Assembly: GCA_965115885.1 (NCBI GenBank)
Contig: OZ220479.1
Span: 3,596,001-3,660,000 of the forward strand
From: BD2-11 sp965115885
Lineage (GTDB): Bacteria; Gemmatimonadota; Gemmatimonadetes; Longimicrobiales; Gaopeijiaceae
DNA: 64,000 nt
Reading direction: 5' to 3'
A program made the translations under genes and the position numbers. This document shows positions 1-8,195 of this stretch, one piece after another; the stretch's first letter is position 1, and each line of letters starts with the position of its first letter. The notes below the pieces were generated by a model, which ran no database searches, had not been told where the DNA came from, and was given only the letters and a program-made list of their open reading frames with translations.

Positions 1-1
1 G

Positions 2-370
2 GGACGCCTGTTCGTGGCCGACCGGGGCAACCATCGCATCCAGATCTTCGACCAGGAAGGCGACCTGCTCGACACCTACCTCCGATTCGGCCGGGTCAGC
101 GGGCTCTTCATCGACGACAACGACATGCTGTACGCCATCGATTCGGAGTCGAATCCGAACTCGCATCCCGGTTGGACGACGGGAATTCGCGTCGGCAGCG
201 CGCACGAGGACCGGGTCACGGCTTTCATTCCGCCCCACGTCGTGGAAGGGCGGCCGCACGGCGCTGCGGGCGAGGGGGTGGCGGTGGACGCGGACGGAAA
301 CGTCTACGCCGCCGAGGGCCCGATTTCGCGCCCGTTCGCGGGCGGGGGGCTCACGAAGTACGTGCGCTGA
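2..370 (+). CDS. NHL-repeat beta-propeller protein, C-terminal part (5' end outside window)
   Basis: The reading frame is open from the first bases and ends at TGA 368-370, so only about 122 C-terminal residues are visible. It begins inside an NHL-type blade (GRLFVADRGNHRIQIFD), followed by a second blade-like stretch with a DAIDSESN-type turn. It ends with VAVDADGNVYAAEGP, another propeller-strand signature. Such proteins are usually exported sensors, scaffolds or lyase-like propellers; the substrate cannot be read from this fragment. The next plus-strand gene starts 461 bp downstream, so it is probably last in its transcription unit. Identification as an NHL propeller is secure; the specific function is unknown. 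Confidence 0.75.
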   Translation, partial: GRLFVADRGNHRIQIFDQEGDLLDTYLRFGRVSGLFIDDNDMLYAIDSESNPNSHPGWTTGIRVGSAHEDRVTAFIPPHVVEGRPHGAAGEGVAVDADGNVYAAEGPISRPFAGGGLTKYVR

Positions 371-831
371 TCGAGCGGAGCGACTCCGACCGCCGGAGAC
401 CGGACGGTCCGCCTCGCGGCGTTGCCGTTGCCGTCGCTCTCTGGATTCGCGGGGCTCCGGATGGTGGCGACGCGTCGAGATCCGGGGGCGTCCGAACGTT
501 CCGCGCCGGATCGTCGCGCGGCGGCGGCCGAAGATCGCGATCGGAAACGCCGCGCGGTCGGCTTCCGCGACCTCCGCGGGGAGTGGCGGAAACTTCCCGA
601 AACCCCGGAGCGGACGTCTGGGCGTCCGCTCCGGAGGGCCCTGCGGCGATTCCGGGCAGGGGCGTCCCGGGCCGGAACCGGCGTTCCGTCGGAGCTTCGC
701 GACCCTCGCAGGGGGCCGCCGCTCGCACGTAGGCGGGCGGCGTGCTAACGTGTCGGTGCGCCCCTCGAGGCGCTTCGGGTAGCCGAATCCGGTGACCCGC
801 ATCTCTTCCGTGCACGCAAGGAGTCGGAAAA
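371..831. other. Intergenic stretch, no supported gene
   Basis: This is a GC-rich stretch between the propeller fragment and the first creatininase-like gene. Open frames on both strands are Arg/Gly/Ala-rich and look like out-of-frame reading of high-GC DNA. I see no convincing terminator or promoter. A good Shine-Dalgarno sequence (AAGGAG, 818-823) belongs to the gene starting at 832. Confidence 0.5.
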
Positions 832-1734
832 ATGAAGGCATGGGCCGCGCTTTCGGTTCTCGTTCTCGCGGTGGTCGCGTTCGCGACGACGCGCCCCGGC
901 CGGGATTCGGCTTCGCGGGGACCCGCCGCCGTGCAGGCGCCCTCCCCGGAGGAGCGGGAAGCCGATTTCCAGGCCGAGCTCCGCATGGAGAACCCGATCG
1001 CGCCGCTCAACTCGGTGTGGATCGAGGAGCTGACCTGGATCGAGGTTCGCGACGCGATGGCCGCCGGCAAGACCACCGCCATCGTTCCCACCGGGGGCAT
1101 CGAGCAGAACGGGCCGTACGTCGCGCTGGGCAAGCACAACTACGTGTTGGAAGGGGCCTGCGACGCCATCGCGCGCATGCTGGGCGACGCCCTCTGCGCA
1201 CCGATCGTCAAGCTGGTGCCGGAGGGCGGGTTCGAGCCCAAGACCGGCCACATGCGCTATCCCGGCACCCTCACCGTGCGCGACGAAACTTTCCGGATGA
1301 TGCTCGAGGACGTGGGGCGCAGCCTGCACGCGCACGGCTTCGAGCACATCGTCTACATCGGCGACAGCGGCGGCAACCAAGCGGGCATGGCGGCGGTGGC
1401 CGCCGCCCTCAACGAGCGGTGGGGCGAGACCAAGGCGCACCACGTCGCCGGGTACTACGACAACGCCGGCGTGGTGGCGCGCATGAACGAATTGGGGGTG
1501 GAGGAGGGGCCGAGCGACGGGTACCACGACAGCTACTGGCTCACCGCCATGCAGATGACGGTCGATCCCTCCACGGTGCGCTACGACGAACGGGTCGCAG
1601 CCGGGAAGGCCTCCGTCAACGGCGTCTCGATCGCGCCCATGGAGGAGACCGTCGCGTTGGGCGAGCGGCTGATGGAATGGCGCAACGAGAAGACCGTCGC
1701 GCTGATCCGGGCCGCGATCGCGGGGGCGAACTGA
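832..1734 (+). CDS. Exported creatininase-like protein with altered metal motifs (copy 1)
   Basis: This 300-residue protein has an N-terminal hydrophobic segment (residues 3-18) that suggests export or membrane anchoring, followed by a creatininase-fold domain from about residue 60. AAGGAG eight bases upstream fixes the ATG. Characterised creatininases bind two metals through an EQHGPHLPLGTD-type motif, a GHGGN-type motif and a HAGE motif. Here the matching segments read EQNGPY..LGKHN (E91, N93, H102), IGDSGGN (S179) and YHD. Three classical ligands are therefore replaced, while the TGHMRYPGT segment (H140) is kept. The same changes occur in three other domains in this window, so this is a subfamily and not a decayed copy. 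The substrate is unknown; cyclic amide or lactam hydrolysis is a guess from the family. It stands alone, 43 bp from a convergent amidohydrolase. Confidence 0.85.
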   Translation: MKAWAALSVLVLAVVAFATTRPGRDSASRGPAAVQAPSPEEREADFQAELRMENPIAPLNSVWIEELTWIEVRDAMAAGKTTAIVPTGGIEQNGPYVALGKHNYVLEGACDAIARMLGDALCAPIVKLVPEGGFEPKTGHMRYPGTLTVRDETFRMMLEDVGRSLHAHGFEHIVYIGDSGGNQAGMAAVAAALNERWGETKAHHVAGYYDNAGVVARMNELGVEEGPSDGYHDSYWLTAMQMTVDPSTVRYDERVAAGKASVNGVSIAPMEETVALGERLMEWRNEKTVALIRAAIAGAN

Positions 1735-1777
1735 AGCCGAGAGGAGGCTGCGGCCGCCCGCGGCCCGCGACCGAGGG

Positions 1778-3658
1778 TCAGAACGCGAACCCTGCCCGCC
1801 GGAAGGCGGGGGTCCCGTCGACCAGCGTGAGCAGGACCCGGTCGCCCATCTCCAGGATTCGGTCGGGCTCGCGCTCCAGCTCCCGCAGGTCCCGGAGGTC
1901 GAGCACCACCAGATCGACGACCTTGCCGGGCTCCAAGCTGCCGGTCCATTCGTCCGAGTAGGTCAGGTAGGCGTTGTCGAGGGTCATCGCGCGCAACGCC
2001 TCCTCCAGCGTGACGACCTGCTCGGGTCCGTGCCGATCTCCCCAGAGGTCCGTGCGCGTGAGCATGGCGTAGAGGCCGACCCAGGGGCTGTAGGGCGAGG
2101 TGCCGTAGTCGGAGCCCACCGCGATGCGTACGCCGGCGTCGATGTAGCTGCGCAACGGCTTCAGGCGGGCCATGCGTTCGGGGCCGAGGTTGGCGGAGAA
2201 GGAGCGCCCCTGGTGGTAGATGAAGGAGGGGTTGACGGCCGCGACTATGCCGTACTCGGCCATCTTCGCGAGCAGGTCGGTTTCCTCCTCCATGGGCAGG
2301 TAGGCGTGGACGACGCTCCAGCGCAGGTCGGCGTCGGGGTCTTCCGCCCGGATGGAGTCCATCAGCTTGGCGAAGACGTCGACCGTCTGTTTCATGCCCA
2401 GGTCGCCGGTCGAGTGGACGTGGGGTTCCCAGCCCCGCTCGACGGTCGGACGCAACTGCGCCTCGCGCACGTCGTCCTCCACCCAGCGGTACCCGTGGTT
2501 CGGCGCGCCCTCGATGTTCTCCCAGTCCTCGAAGGGTTCCGAGACCCACGAGCTGCGGGTGCCCGCCCCGCCGTCGATCTGCCATTTGGTGCCCCGCCAA
2601 CGCAGGAAACGGTCGCCGATGTTGTTGAAGGGCAGGGCCGCGAAGTGGGCGTCGATTTCCTCCGGAGACTGGGTGTTCCACATGCCCTCGTAGACCTGCA
2701 GAATGCGGAAGTGCAGCAGACCGCGGTCGCGCGCGTCTTGGTAGGCGCGCATGACCCGGCCGCCGCCGCCCGGGTCCACGATGCCGGTCACGCCCAGACG
2801 GGTCATTTCGCGGCTTCCGTAGTCCACGGCGCGGACCTGCGCCTCGTGGTCGCGCGGCGGCGGGTTCGCCGTGACCAGCCGGGTCGCGTTTCCCAGGAAC
2901 ATTCCGGTGGGCGCCTCCACCGCGCGCGTCCGCCCGTCGACCGTCAGGGTCCGCGCTTCGCGAAAGATCCTGTCCTCGTGGTCGAACCAGTCCGGGTCCC
3001 GGAGCCACCAGTCCGGCCAAGTGGAGGAGTCGGAGTCGTCGATGCCCATCAAGCGGAAGACGGCGGTGTTGACGGCGAGTCCCCGGTAGACCCGGGCCAG
3101 CCGGAGAGGGTTGTCGGGGGTGTGTTCGTCGAGTTGCCAACGGGTGAAAGGACGCTCGTACTTGTGCTCGTCCCAGCCCCGACTGGACACCCACGCCCCC
3201 GGCGCGGGATCGAGGCGCTCCATGAGATCGGCGATCCGCTGCACGATCTCGTCGGCGCTCATGGCGTAGCGGAGGTCGGTTTCGAATTCGGCCTCGATCC
3301 CCAGGAGCGAGAAGTGGAGGTGCGCGTCGATCAGGCCGGGCAGAACGACGCGTCCCTCGAGGTCCGTCGCGCGGGTGCCGGGGCCGGCGAGGGCGAGCAC
3401 CTCTTCGTCGGTTCCGATCCGCACGATCTCCGAGCCGTTCGGACCCCGGCGCCAAGCGATGGCCTCCGCGACGGAGAAGTCGCCGTCCACGGCGACGATC
3501 TCGCCGTTGTGCAGGATGCGGTCGGGGGGGATGGCGTCGGTGGGCGCGCCCGGTGCGCAGGCGACCGCGCCGAGCAGCGGGACGCCGGGGAGGAATCCGG
3601 TTCGGGAGCGCGCGCGGCGGGGTTCCCGGGAACGCTCGGAGTCGGAGAGTGGACGCAT
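1778..3658 (-). CDS. YtcJ-like metal-dependent amidohydrolase
   Basis: This 626-residue protein of the amidohydrolase superfamily (Amidohydro_3/YtcJ type) hydrolyses C-N bonds of cyclic or exocyclic amides in known members. The metal-binding HxH is seen in GLIDAHLHF (H113, H115). A late VHAYLPM segment and GSDYGTSPYSPW supply the later His/Asp positions, and EEALRAMTLDNAYLTYSDEWTGSLEPGKVVDLVVLD is the usual C-terminal beta-sandwich return (residues quoted in part: GSLEPGKVVDLVVLD). The N-terminus has basic residues and a short hydrophobic run ending at C34, possibly a weak lipoprotein signal. It converges with the creatininase-like gene at 832. The substrate cannot be predicted. Confidence 0.88.
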   Translation of the reverse strand: MRPLSDSERSREPRRARSRTGFLPGVPLLGAVACAPGAPTDAIPPDRILHNGEIVAVDGDFSVAEAIAWRRGPNGSEIVRIGTDEEVLALAGPGTRATDLEGRVVLPGLIDAHLHFSLLGIEAEFETDLRYAMSADEIVQRIADLMERLDPAPGAWVSSRGWDEHKYERPFTRWQLDEHTPDNPLRLARVYRGLAVNTAVFRLMGIDDSDSSTWPDWWLRDPDWFDHEDRIFREARTLTVDGRTRAVEAPTGMFLGNATRLVTANPPPRDHEAQVRAVDYGSREMTRLGVTGIVDPGGGGRVMRAYQDARDRGLLHFRILQVYEGMWNTQSPEEIDAHFAALPFNNIGDRFLRWRGTKWQIDGGAGTRSSWVSEPFEDWENIEGAPNHGYRWVEDDVREAQLRPTVERGWEPHVHSTGDLGMKQTVDVFAKLMDSIRAEDPDADLRWSVVHAYLPMEEETDLLAKMAEYGIVAAVNPSFIYHQGRSFSANLGPERMARLKPLRSYIDAGVRIAVGSDYGTSPYSPWVGLYAMLTRTDLWGDRHGPEQVVTLEEALRAMTLDNAYLTYSDEWTGSLEPGKVVDLVVLDLRDLRELEREPDRILEMGDRVLLTLVDGTPAFRRAGFAF

Positions 3659-3796
3659 CGGGGGTTCCGTGGGGGTTCGGGGTCGGGGCGGGGGCGCCCG
3701 GTCATTGTAGCGCGACGGCTGCGGGTTCCGCAGGGCTCGCGCACCCGTCCGTTTTCGACGGGCCGTCGGACTCGGAGGGTCCGTCCCGACGGGCGT

Positions 3797-4300
3797 CTAT
3801 TCGTGTTCGTGCTCGTGCACGTGGACGTGGAGCGGTTCGGTTGCGAAGTCCGCGTGCCCCGACCCGACCGCGCCGTGCATCAGGCTGAAGACGATCTCGG
3901 TGTCGCCCTCGGCGCGTCCGTGCAGATGTCCCTCGAATTCCCCGGGAGCGTCCTGCTCGAACCCGGCGACGGATTCGTCCTGGACTTCCGCCTTCAGGTA
4001 GTAGTCGTCGCCCAGCTCGACCGGATCTCCGTCGTGGTCGACGAAGCGCACGTCGATGTGGCCGGTCTCCTCGCCCGGCTCGACCTCCAGCTCTCCGGTC
4101 CACTCGCCGTCGTGTCCGTCGTAGGACGCCAGGGTTTGGCCGCCCGACACCAGGATCACGCCCTCGACTTCGTCGGCGTGGTCGTCCGCGGGTTCGGTCG
4201 CGCTCTCGCACGCGGCGAGGATCGGGAGGCCTGCGGCCAGCAGGGCGAGCGGCAGGCTGGATTTCGAACGGGTCGTCGGTTCGGATCTCGAACGGGTCAT
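3797..4300 (-). CDS. Lipoprotein with histidine-glutamate tail, likely zinc handling
   Basis: This 167-residue protein starts with a basic n-region, a hydrophobic stretch and a clear lipobox ILAAC (C31), so the mature form should be lipid-anchored. The mature part is acidic and rich in D/E/H (ADDHADEVEG, SYDGHDGEW) and ends in HVHVHEHEHE, a strong candidate metal-binding tail. It lies 82 bp downstream of a ZnuD-like TonB-dependent receptor on the same strand and probably shares its transcript. Inference: a periplasmic or surface metal-binding partner of the receptor, most likely for zinc. I do not recognise a named family. Confidence 0.75.
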   Translation of the reverse strand: MTRSRSEPTTRSKSSLPLALLAAGLPILAACESATEPADDHADEVEGVILVSGGQTLASYDGHDGEWTGELEVEPGEETGHIDVRFVDHDGDPVELGDDYYLKAEVQDESVAGFEQDAPGEFEGHLHGRAEGDTEIVFSLMHGAVGSGHADFATEPLHVHVHEHEHE

Positions 4301-4382
4301 CGGTTTTCTTGCCTCGTGTTGTCGTGTCTGGTCGTCGGGGCCGGGGCGCGAAGCGCCGCCGGCTCCGGTTCGGGTGGTCCGC

Positions 4383-6602
4383 CTAGAAGACGATGCGATA
4401 CGTCACGCTGACGGACCGTCCCGCTTCCGGCATGATTTCCTTCACGCGGGACAGGTGGTTCCGGTGCTCGGCGTCGCTCAGGTTCTCTCCCCGCACCGTG
4501 ATCGCGTTCAGCCGCCCCCCGAGCGTGATCCGCATGCCGATGGAAAGATCGATGACGGCGTATCCGTCGGTTGCGCTCTCGAAGGGACCGGTCCGATCCT
4601 GACGGGCCGCGGCCCGGACTTCGGTCTCGACGAACCAGTCGCGCGGCGCGTAGCCGACGGCGAAGCGCCCTTGAAGGGGCGGAATCAGCGGAAGGGGTTC
4701 TCCCGTCGCTTCCGCTCGGCCGCGGACGTAGGAAGCCACCGCCTTCACGGTCAGGCCGCCGGCTACCGCCCATTCGAGCGCGCTCTCGAAGCCGACGAGC
4801 ACGGCGTCTTCCCCGCGGAACTGGAAGATGGGCAACCTCACCCGGCTCAACTTTCCCGTCTCGCGCGGAAAGATGTAGCCCGAGACGGCGTTGCGGAACG
4901 CCGTCGCCTCCGCGTTGAGCCGCTCCCCCGCGAAGCGCGCGAACACGTCGATGCCGGTGCCGCGTTCGGTCGCGAGCGACGGATTTCCCACCTCGAAGGC
5001 GTAGGCCGCCAGATGGGGGCCTTCCGAGAAGAGCTCGCCGACGCTCGGGGTACGGAAGGCCCGGGCGAGGGATGCGCCCACCGCGAAAGTCCGCGTCAGC
5101 TGCGCGAGCGCCCCGAGCGATCCGGAGACCGCACCGAAGGATCGCGTGCGGATGTGGCCGATGTCGGAGGAGCGGTCCTCCCGTTCGGGCCGCACGCGCG
5201 ACCAGTCGTAGCGAAGACCGGCCTCCAGGCGGACCGCGTTCAAGTCGATCTCCTCCAGCGCGAATACGGCCAGGGAGACGTGCGTGGCGTTCGGAGTGGA
5301 CAGCCCGCCGCCGAACTCGAAGCGCTCCCAGGATGCCCGCGTTCCCATGCCTCCCGAGGAAAACGGCCCTCGGCTCGCGTGGCGGGCCAGGATCTCGCCG
5401 CTCGCGGTCCGGCGCTCGTAGAGCGTCCCCAGGATGTCGGGGGGCTCGATTTCCTTGTGTCGGTACCAAGTGTGTCCGGCATCGATTTCGACGGTCTCGA
5501 AGACGTCCCGGGACCGGATCAGGCTCTTGAGCCGGGTTGCGGTCCGCTCCATCTCGACGCGAACCCCGGCTCGGTGACCCCCGACGAATCCTCCGGGGAT
5601 ACCGTAGTCGTTGGCGTACCGGCGGAAGGCGCCTCCGGCGTAGCCCCAGGCGTCCGCCCAGGAAACTCCGCCGGCAAGCTCCAGGACGTCGGTGCCGGTG
5701 TTGCGCAGAACCCCCGCCGGGGTCTTCAGGTCGCCGCTGGTCCGCCGCGCGAGCTCCAGCCGCACGGGAATGCGGTCGGTCAGGGGATAGACGGCGTTCA
5801 GGCTTCCGCCCGCGGCGTCGCTGACGCTCTCGCCCTGCAGGGTGAACGCGCCCGTGAGGTGGTGGGGCACGTAGGAAGGCACGTCGTCGCGCACGACGTT
5901 GACGACGCCCCCGAGGGCGTTGCTTCCGTAGAGGAGCGCCCCCGGTCCCCGGATGACCTCGATCCGGCGCGCGGACGACGGATCGAGAGCGGTGGCGTGG
6001 TCGGGGCCGCTCGCGAACTGGTCGCCCACCCGCTCGCCGTCCTCGAGCATGAGGATGCGGTCTCCGCTCAAGCCCCGGATCACCGGGTGCGCCGATGCCG
6101 GCCCCATGCTGCTCACCGCGAGTCCCGGTTCGGAGGCCAGCGTTTCCGCTACGGTGCCCGTCAAGCGGCGCTGCAGCTCCTCTCCCGCGAACACGCTGGC
6201 CGGGCGCACCACCTCGTGGGCCGAGCGCGCCACCAGAGATCCGACGACCACGAGACCCGGCAGGGAGATGGGGTTGGCCTCCATTTCGATCAGCAGGACT
6301 TCCTTCCTCGACGCGTCCGCCTCGAGCGAAACCGTCCGGTATCCCAAGCGCTCGACCCGCACGGCGTAGATGCGCGCCTCCGGCACCGGCACGTGGAAGG
6401 TGCCGTCCCCGTGCGAGACCGCCATGCCCGCCGCCGCGTCGACGGACACGACGGCGCCGGCGAGCGGCTCGTTCGAATCCGCGTCGCGCACGACGCCCTC
6501 GATTTCGCCTTCGTGCTCGACTTGCGCGTGAGAGCCGACGGCTCCGAGAGCCATCGCCAGAACCGCCGAAACGGAACCGGCCAAGCGGCGCTTCGTCGTC
6601 AT
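4383..6602 (-). CDS. TonB-dependent outer-membrane receptor, ZnuD-like
   Basis: This 739-residue protein has a signal peptide (MTTKRR...GAVGSHAQ). Next comes a carboxypeptidase-regulatory-like domain (about residues 30-105, EIEGVVRDADSNEPLAGA), then a plug domain (about 110-240) and a beta-barrel ending in Y-R-I-V-F, an outer-membrane C-terminal signature. The plug reads SAHPVIRGLSGDRILMLEDG, then SGPDHATALDPSSARRIEVI and RGPGALLYG. It resembles the neisserial zinc receptor ZnuD, including the PDHA segment. The downstream gene is a His-tailed lipoprotein and the upstream gene a small His/Cys protein. These neighbours support a role in zinc (or another divalent metal) uptake, driven by TonB. 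The general TonB-receptor call is secure; the zinc assignment is an inference. Confidence 0.9.
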   Translation of the reverse strand: MTTKRRLAGSVSAVLAMALGAVGSHAQVEHEGEIEGVVRDADSNEPLAGAVVSVDAAAGMAVSHGDGTFHVPVPEARIYAVRVERLGYRTVSLEADASRKEVLLIEMEANPISLPGLVVVGSLVARSAHEVVRPASVFAGEELQRRLTGTVAETLASEPGLAVSSMGPASAHPVIRGLSGDRILMLEDGERVGDQFASGPDHATALDPSSARRIEVIRGPGALLYGSNALGGVVNVVRDDVPSYVPHHLTGAFTLQGESVSDAAGGSLNAVYPLTDRIPVRLELARRTSGDLKTPAGVLRNTGTDVLELAGGVSWADAWGYAGGAFRRYANDYGIPGGFVGGHRAGVRVEMERTATRLKSLIRSRDVFETVEIDAGHTWYRHKEIEPPDILGTLYERRTASGEILARHASRGPFSSGGMGTRASWERFEFGGGLSTPNATHVSLAVFALEEIDLNAVRLEAGLRYDWSRVRPEREDRSSDIGHIRTRSFGAVSGSLGALAQLTRTFAVGASLARAFRTPSVGELFSEGPHLAAYAFEVGNPSLATERGTGIDVFARFAGERLNAEATAFRNAVSGYIFPRETGKLSRVRLPIFQFRGEDAVLVGFESALEWAVAGGLTVKAVASYVRGRAEATGEPLPLIPPLQGRFAVGYAPRDWFVETEVRAAARQDRTGPFESATDGYAVIDLSIGMRITLGGRLNAITVRGENLSDAEHRNHLSRVKEIMPEAGRSVSVTYRIVF

Positions 6603-6740
6603 GGACGGCCTTTCATGATTCGGCCCGCGTCCGCGGCGGGCTCGCTCGATCGATGCCGCAGGCGGGGGAGCGCGAATCGTCCGCCTGCGGCCCGAGGATC
6701 CGGATGGGGAGAGGTTCCGGGACGTCCGCCCGGAAAGGGA

Positions 6741-7100
6741 TCAGGCCCGGGGAGGAGCCCTGGGACCGCTTCCGCCCGGAGGAATCGGGCGGTCTTGCCG
6801 GACGAAGGCGGCCGGGGGAGCGGGATCGGTTTCGGCGGCCGGTTGGAGATCGGCCGGGATCGGGGCGGAACCCCCCGAGGAGAGCGTGCGGGTCAACTGG
6901 CACAGCAGATGGCTGTGCCCGGTCTCGCAGTGGTCGTTGCTTTCGTCCTCGATGTGCGGGACGGCGCTCCGTCCCCGGGTCTCCAACACCGCGTCCGCCG
7001 CCGGCAGGGCGGCGAAGGCGGCGAACTGAAACGCCGAGAGGGAGAAGCCGCCGAGGCGGCGCAGGGTCCGGAATCGAGTGGAAATCGGCTTCACGACCAT
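6741..7100 (-). CDS. Small His/Cys-containing protein upstream of the ZnuD-like receptor
   Basis: This 119-residue protein has a moderately hydrophobic N-terminal half (FSLSAFQFAAFAALPAADAVLE). It then has a short metal-ligand-like cluster, DHCETGHSHLLCQL (H57, C58, H62, H64, C67), and a Pro/Ala-rich tail. It lies 138 bp upstream of the TonB receptor on the same strand and probably heads that operon. I do not recognise a named family. The spacing of His and Cys and the neighbourhood suggest a metal-related small protein. The reading frame looks protein-like in its first 75 residues; the tail may be non-conserved. Confidence 0.55.
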   Translation of the reverse strand: MVVKPISTRFRTLRRLGGFSLSAFQFAAFAALPAADAVLETRGRSAVPHIEDESNDHCETGHSHLLCQLTRTLSSGGSAPIPADLQPAAETDPAPPAAFVRQDRPIPPGGSGPRAPPRA

Positions 7101-7158
7101 CAGGTGGGGTGCGTCTTCGAAACGCGAATGGCGAAAGCTGTGGCCGCCCGCCGGAGGG

Positions 7159-7164
7159 TGTCAA
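7159..7164 (-). promoter_or_regulatory. Candidate -35 box for the minus-strand zinc operon
   Basis: On the minus strand these bases read TTGACA, a perfect -35 consensus, pointing toward the small His/Cys gene that starts at 7100. No good -10 box is visible at 17-18 bases. It forms the left half of an imperfect inverted repeat (gtcaagcg ... cgtttgac, 7160-7184) shared with the divergent plus-strand promoter, which could also be an operator. Confidence 0.3.
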
Positions 7165-7179
7165 GCGCGGGCGGGGCGT

Positions 7180-7209
7180 TTGACCCGCCGCCCCCGCACG
7201 GTTCAGAAT
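7180..7209 (+). promoter_or_regulatory. Candidate sigma70-type promoter of the second creatininase-like gene
   Basis: TTGACC (7180-7185) and CAGAAT (7204-7209) are separated by 18 bases and lie 64 bp ahead of the ATG at 7273. The -35 box is the right arm of the inverted repeat at 7160-7184, which also contains the divergent TTGACA. This is a prediction from sequence only. Confidence 0.4.
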
Positions 7210-7272
7210 GTCGGAATCCCCCCGAGGAACTCCGAGGGGGCCACGGACCTTCGCGACGAGGAGCGGCCCGAC

Positions 7273-8169
7273 ATGAGACCGGCGAAATGGATGCTTGGCG
7301 CGTGGGCGCTCGTCCTGCCGCTCCCCGCTCCGGCGGAGACGCAGGAGCGCGGAGCCCTCACTCCGGAGCAGCGCGCCGAGCGGCAACGGCGCCAAGAGGA
7401 AATGAGAACCGCCCCCCGCCCCATCGAGGGCATCGATTCCATCTGGATCGACGAGCTGACCTGGATGGAGGTGCGCGACGCGCTCGCGGGCGGAAAGACC
7501 ACGGCCATCGTTCCCACGGGAGGAGTCGAGCAGAACGGTCCCTACGTGGCGGGCGGCAAGCACAACTACGTGATCGAGGCCATGTGCGACGCGATCGCGC
7601 GCGAGCTGGGCGACGCGCTGTGCGCGCCGGTCGTGAAGTACGTGCCGGAGGGAGATCCGGAGAACGTCCGCTATCCGGGCACGCTGAGCGTGCGCCGGGA
7701 AACCTTCCGCATGATGCTCGAAGACGTGGGCAACAGCCTGAAAAGCCAAGGCTTCGCCGATGTCGTGTTCATCGGCGACAGCGGCGGGAACCAGAGCGGC
7801 ATGTCCGATGCGGCGGACATGCTCGACGCGCGCTGGGGCGGTGCGGCGCGGGCCCACTACGTCGAGGAGTACTACCGCGAGGACATTTGGAGCTGCGCGT
7901 TTCTCAAGGAGGAGATGGGGATCTTCCAGAAGCCGGACGTCTGCGCCGCGACCCGGGACCTCTACCACGACGACGTGCATTACTCGGCGATCGTGGCCGC
8001 CACCGACCCGGAGCGCATCCGCGCGCGCCAGCGGATCGAGGCGGGTCTCTATGCGATCAACGAGGTCGAGCTCGGACCCGTGGAGCGGACCGTCGAGATC
8101 GGCGAGCGGCTGATCGAGTACCGCACCGCCATCGCCGTGCGGGCGATCCGGGAGCGCTTGGGACGGTAG
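7273..8169 (+). CDS. Exported creatininase-like protein with altered metal motifs (copy 2)
   Basis: The start is set at ATG 7273 because GAGGAG (7258-7263) lies nine bases upstream and a signal peptide follows (MRPAKWMLGAWALVLPLPAPAE). The frame is open further upstream, but that extension does not look coding. The mature 298-residue precursor carries the same subfamily signature as its neighbours: GGVEQNGPY..GGKHN (E86, N88, H97), IGDSGGNQ and YHDD. It differs in lacking the His before YPGT (ENVRYPGT instead of GHMRYPGT). It has an inserted CAFLKEEMGIFQKPDVCAA segment with two cysteines. It converges with the amidase gene 26 bp away. Confidence 0.85.
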   Translation: MRPAKWMLGAWALVLPLPAPAETQERGALTPEQRAERQRRQEEMRTAPRPIEGIDSIWIDELTWMEVRDALAGGKTTAIVPTGGVEQNGPYVAGGKHNYVIEAMCDAIARELGDALCAPVVKYVPEGDPENVRYPGTLSVRRETFRMMLEDVGNSLKSQGFADVVFIGDSGGNQSGMSDAADMLDARWGGAARAHYVEEYYREDIWSCAFLKEEMGIFQKPDVCAATRDLYHDDVHYSAIVAATDPERIRARQRIEAGLYAINEVELGPVERTVEIGERLIEYRTAIAVRAIRERLGR

Positions 8170-8195
8170 GCGGGAGTCCGGATCCCGAGCGGCTC

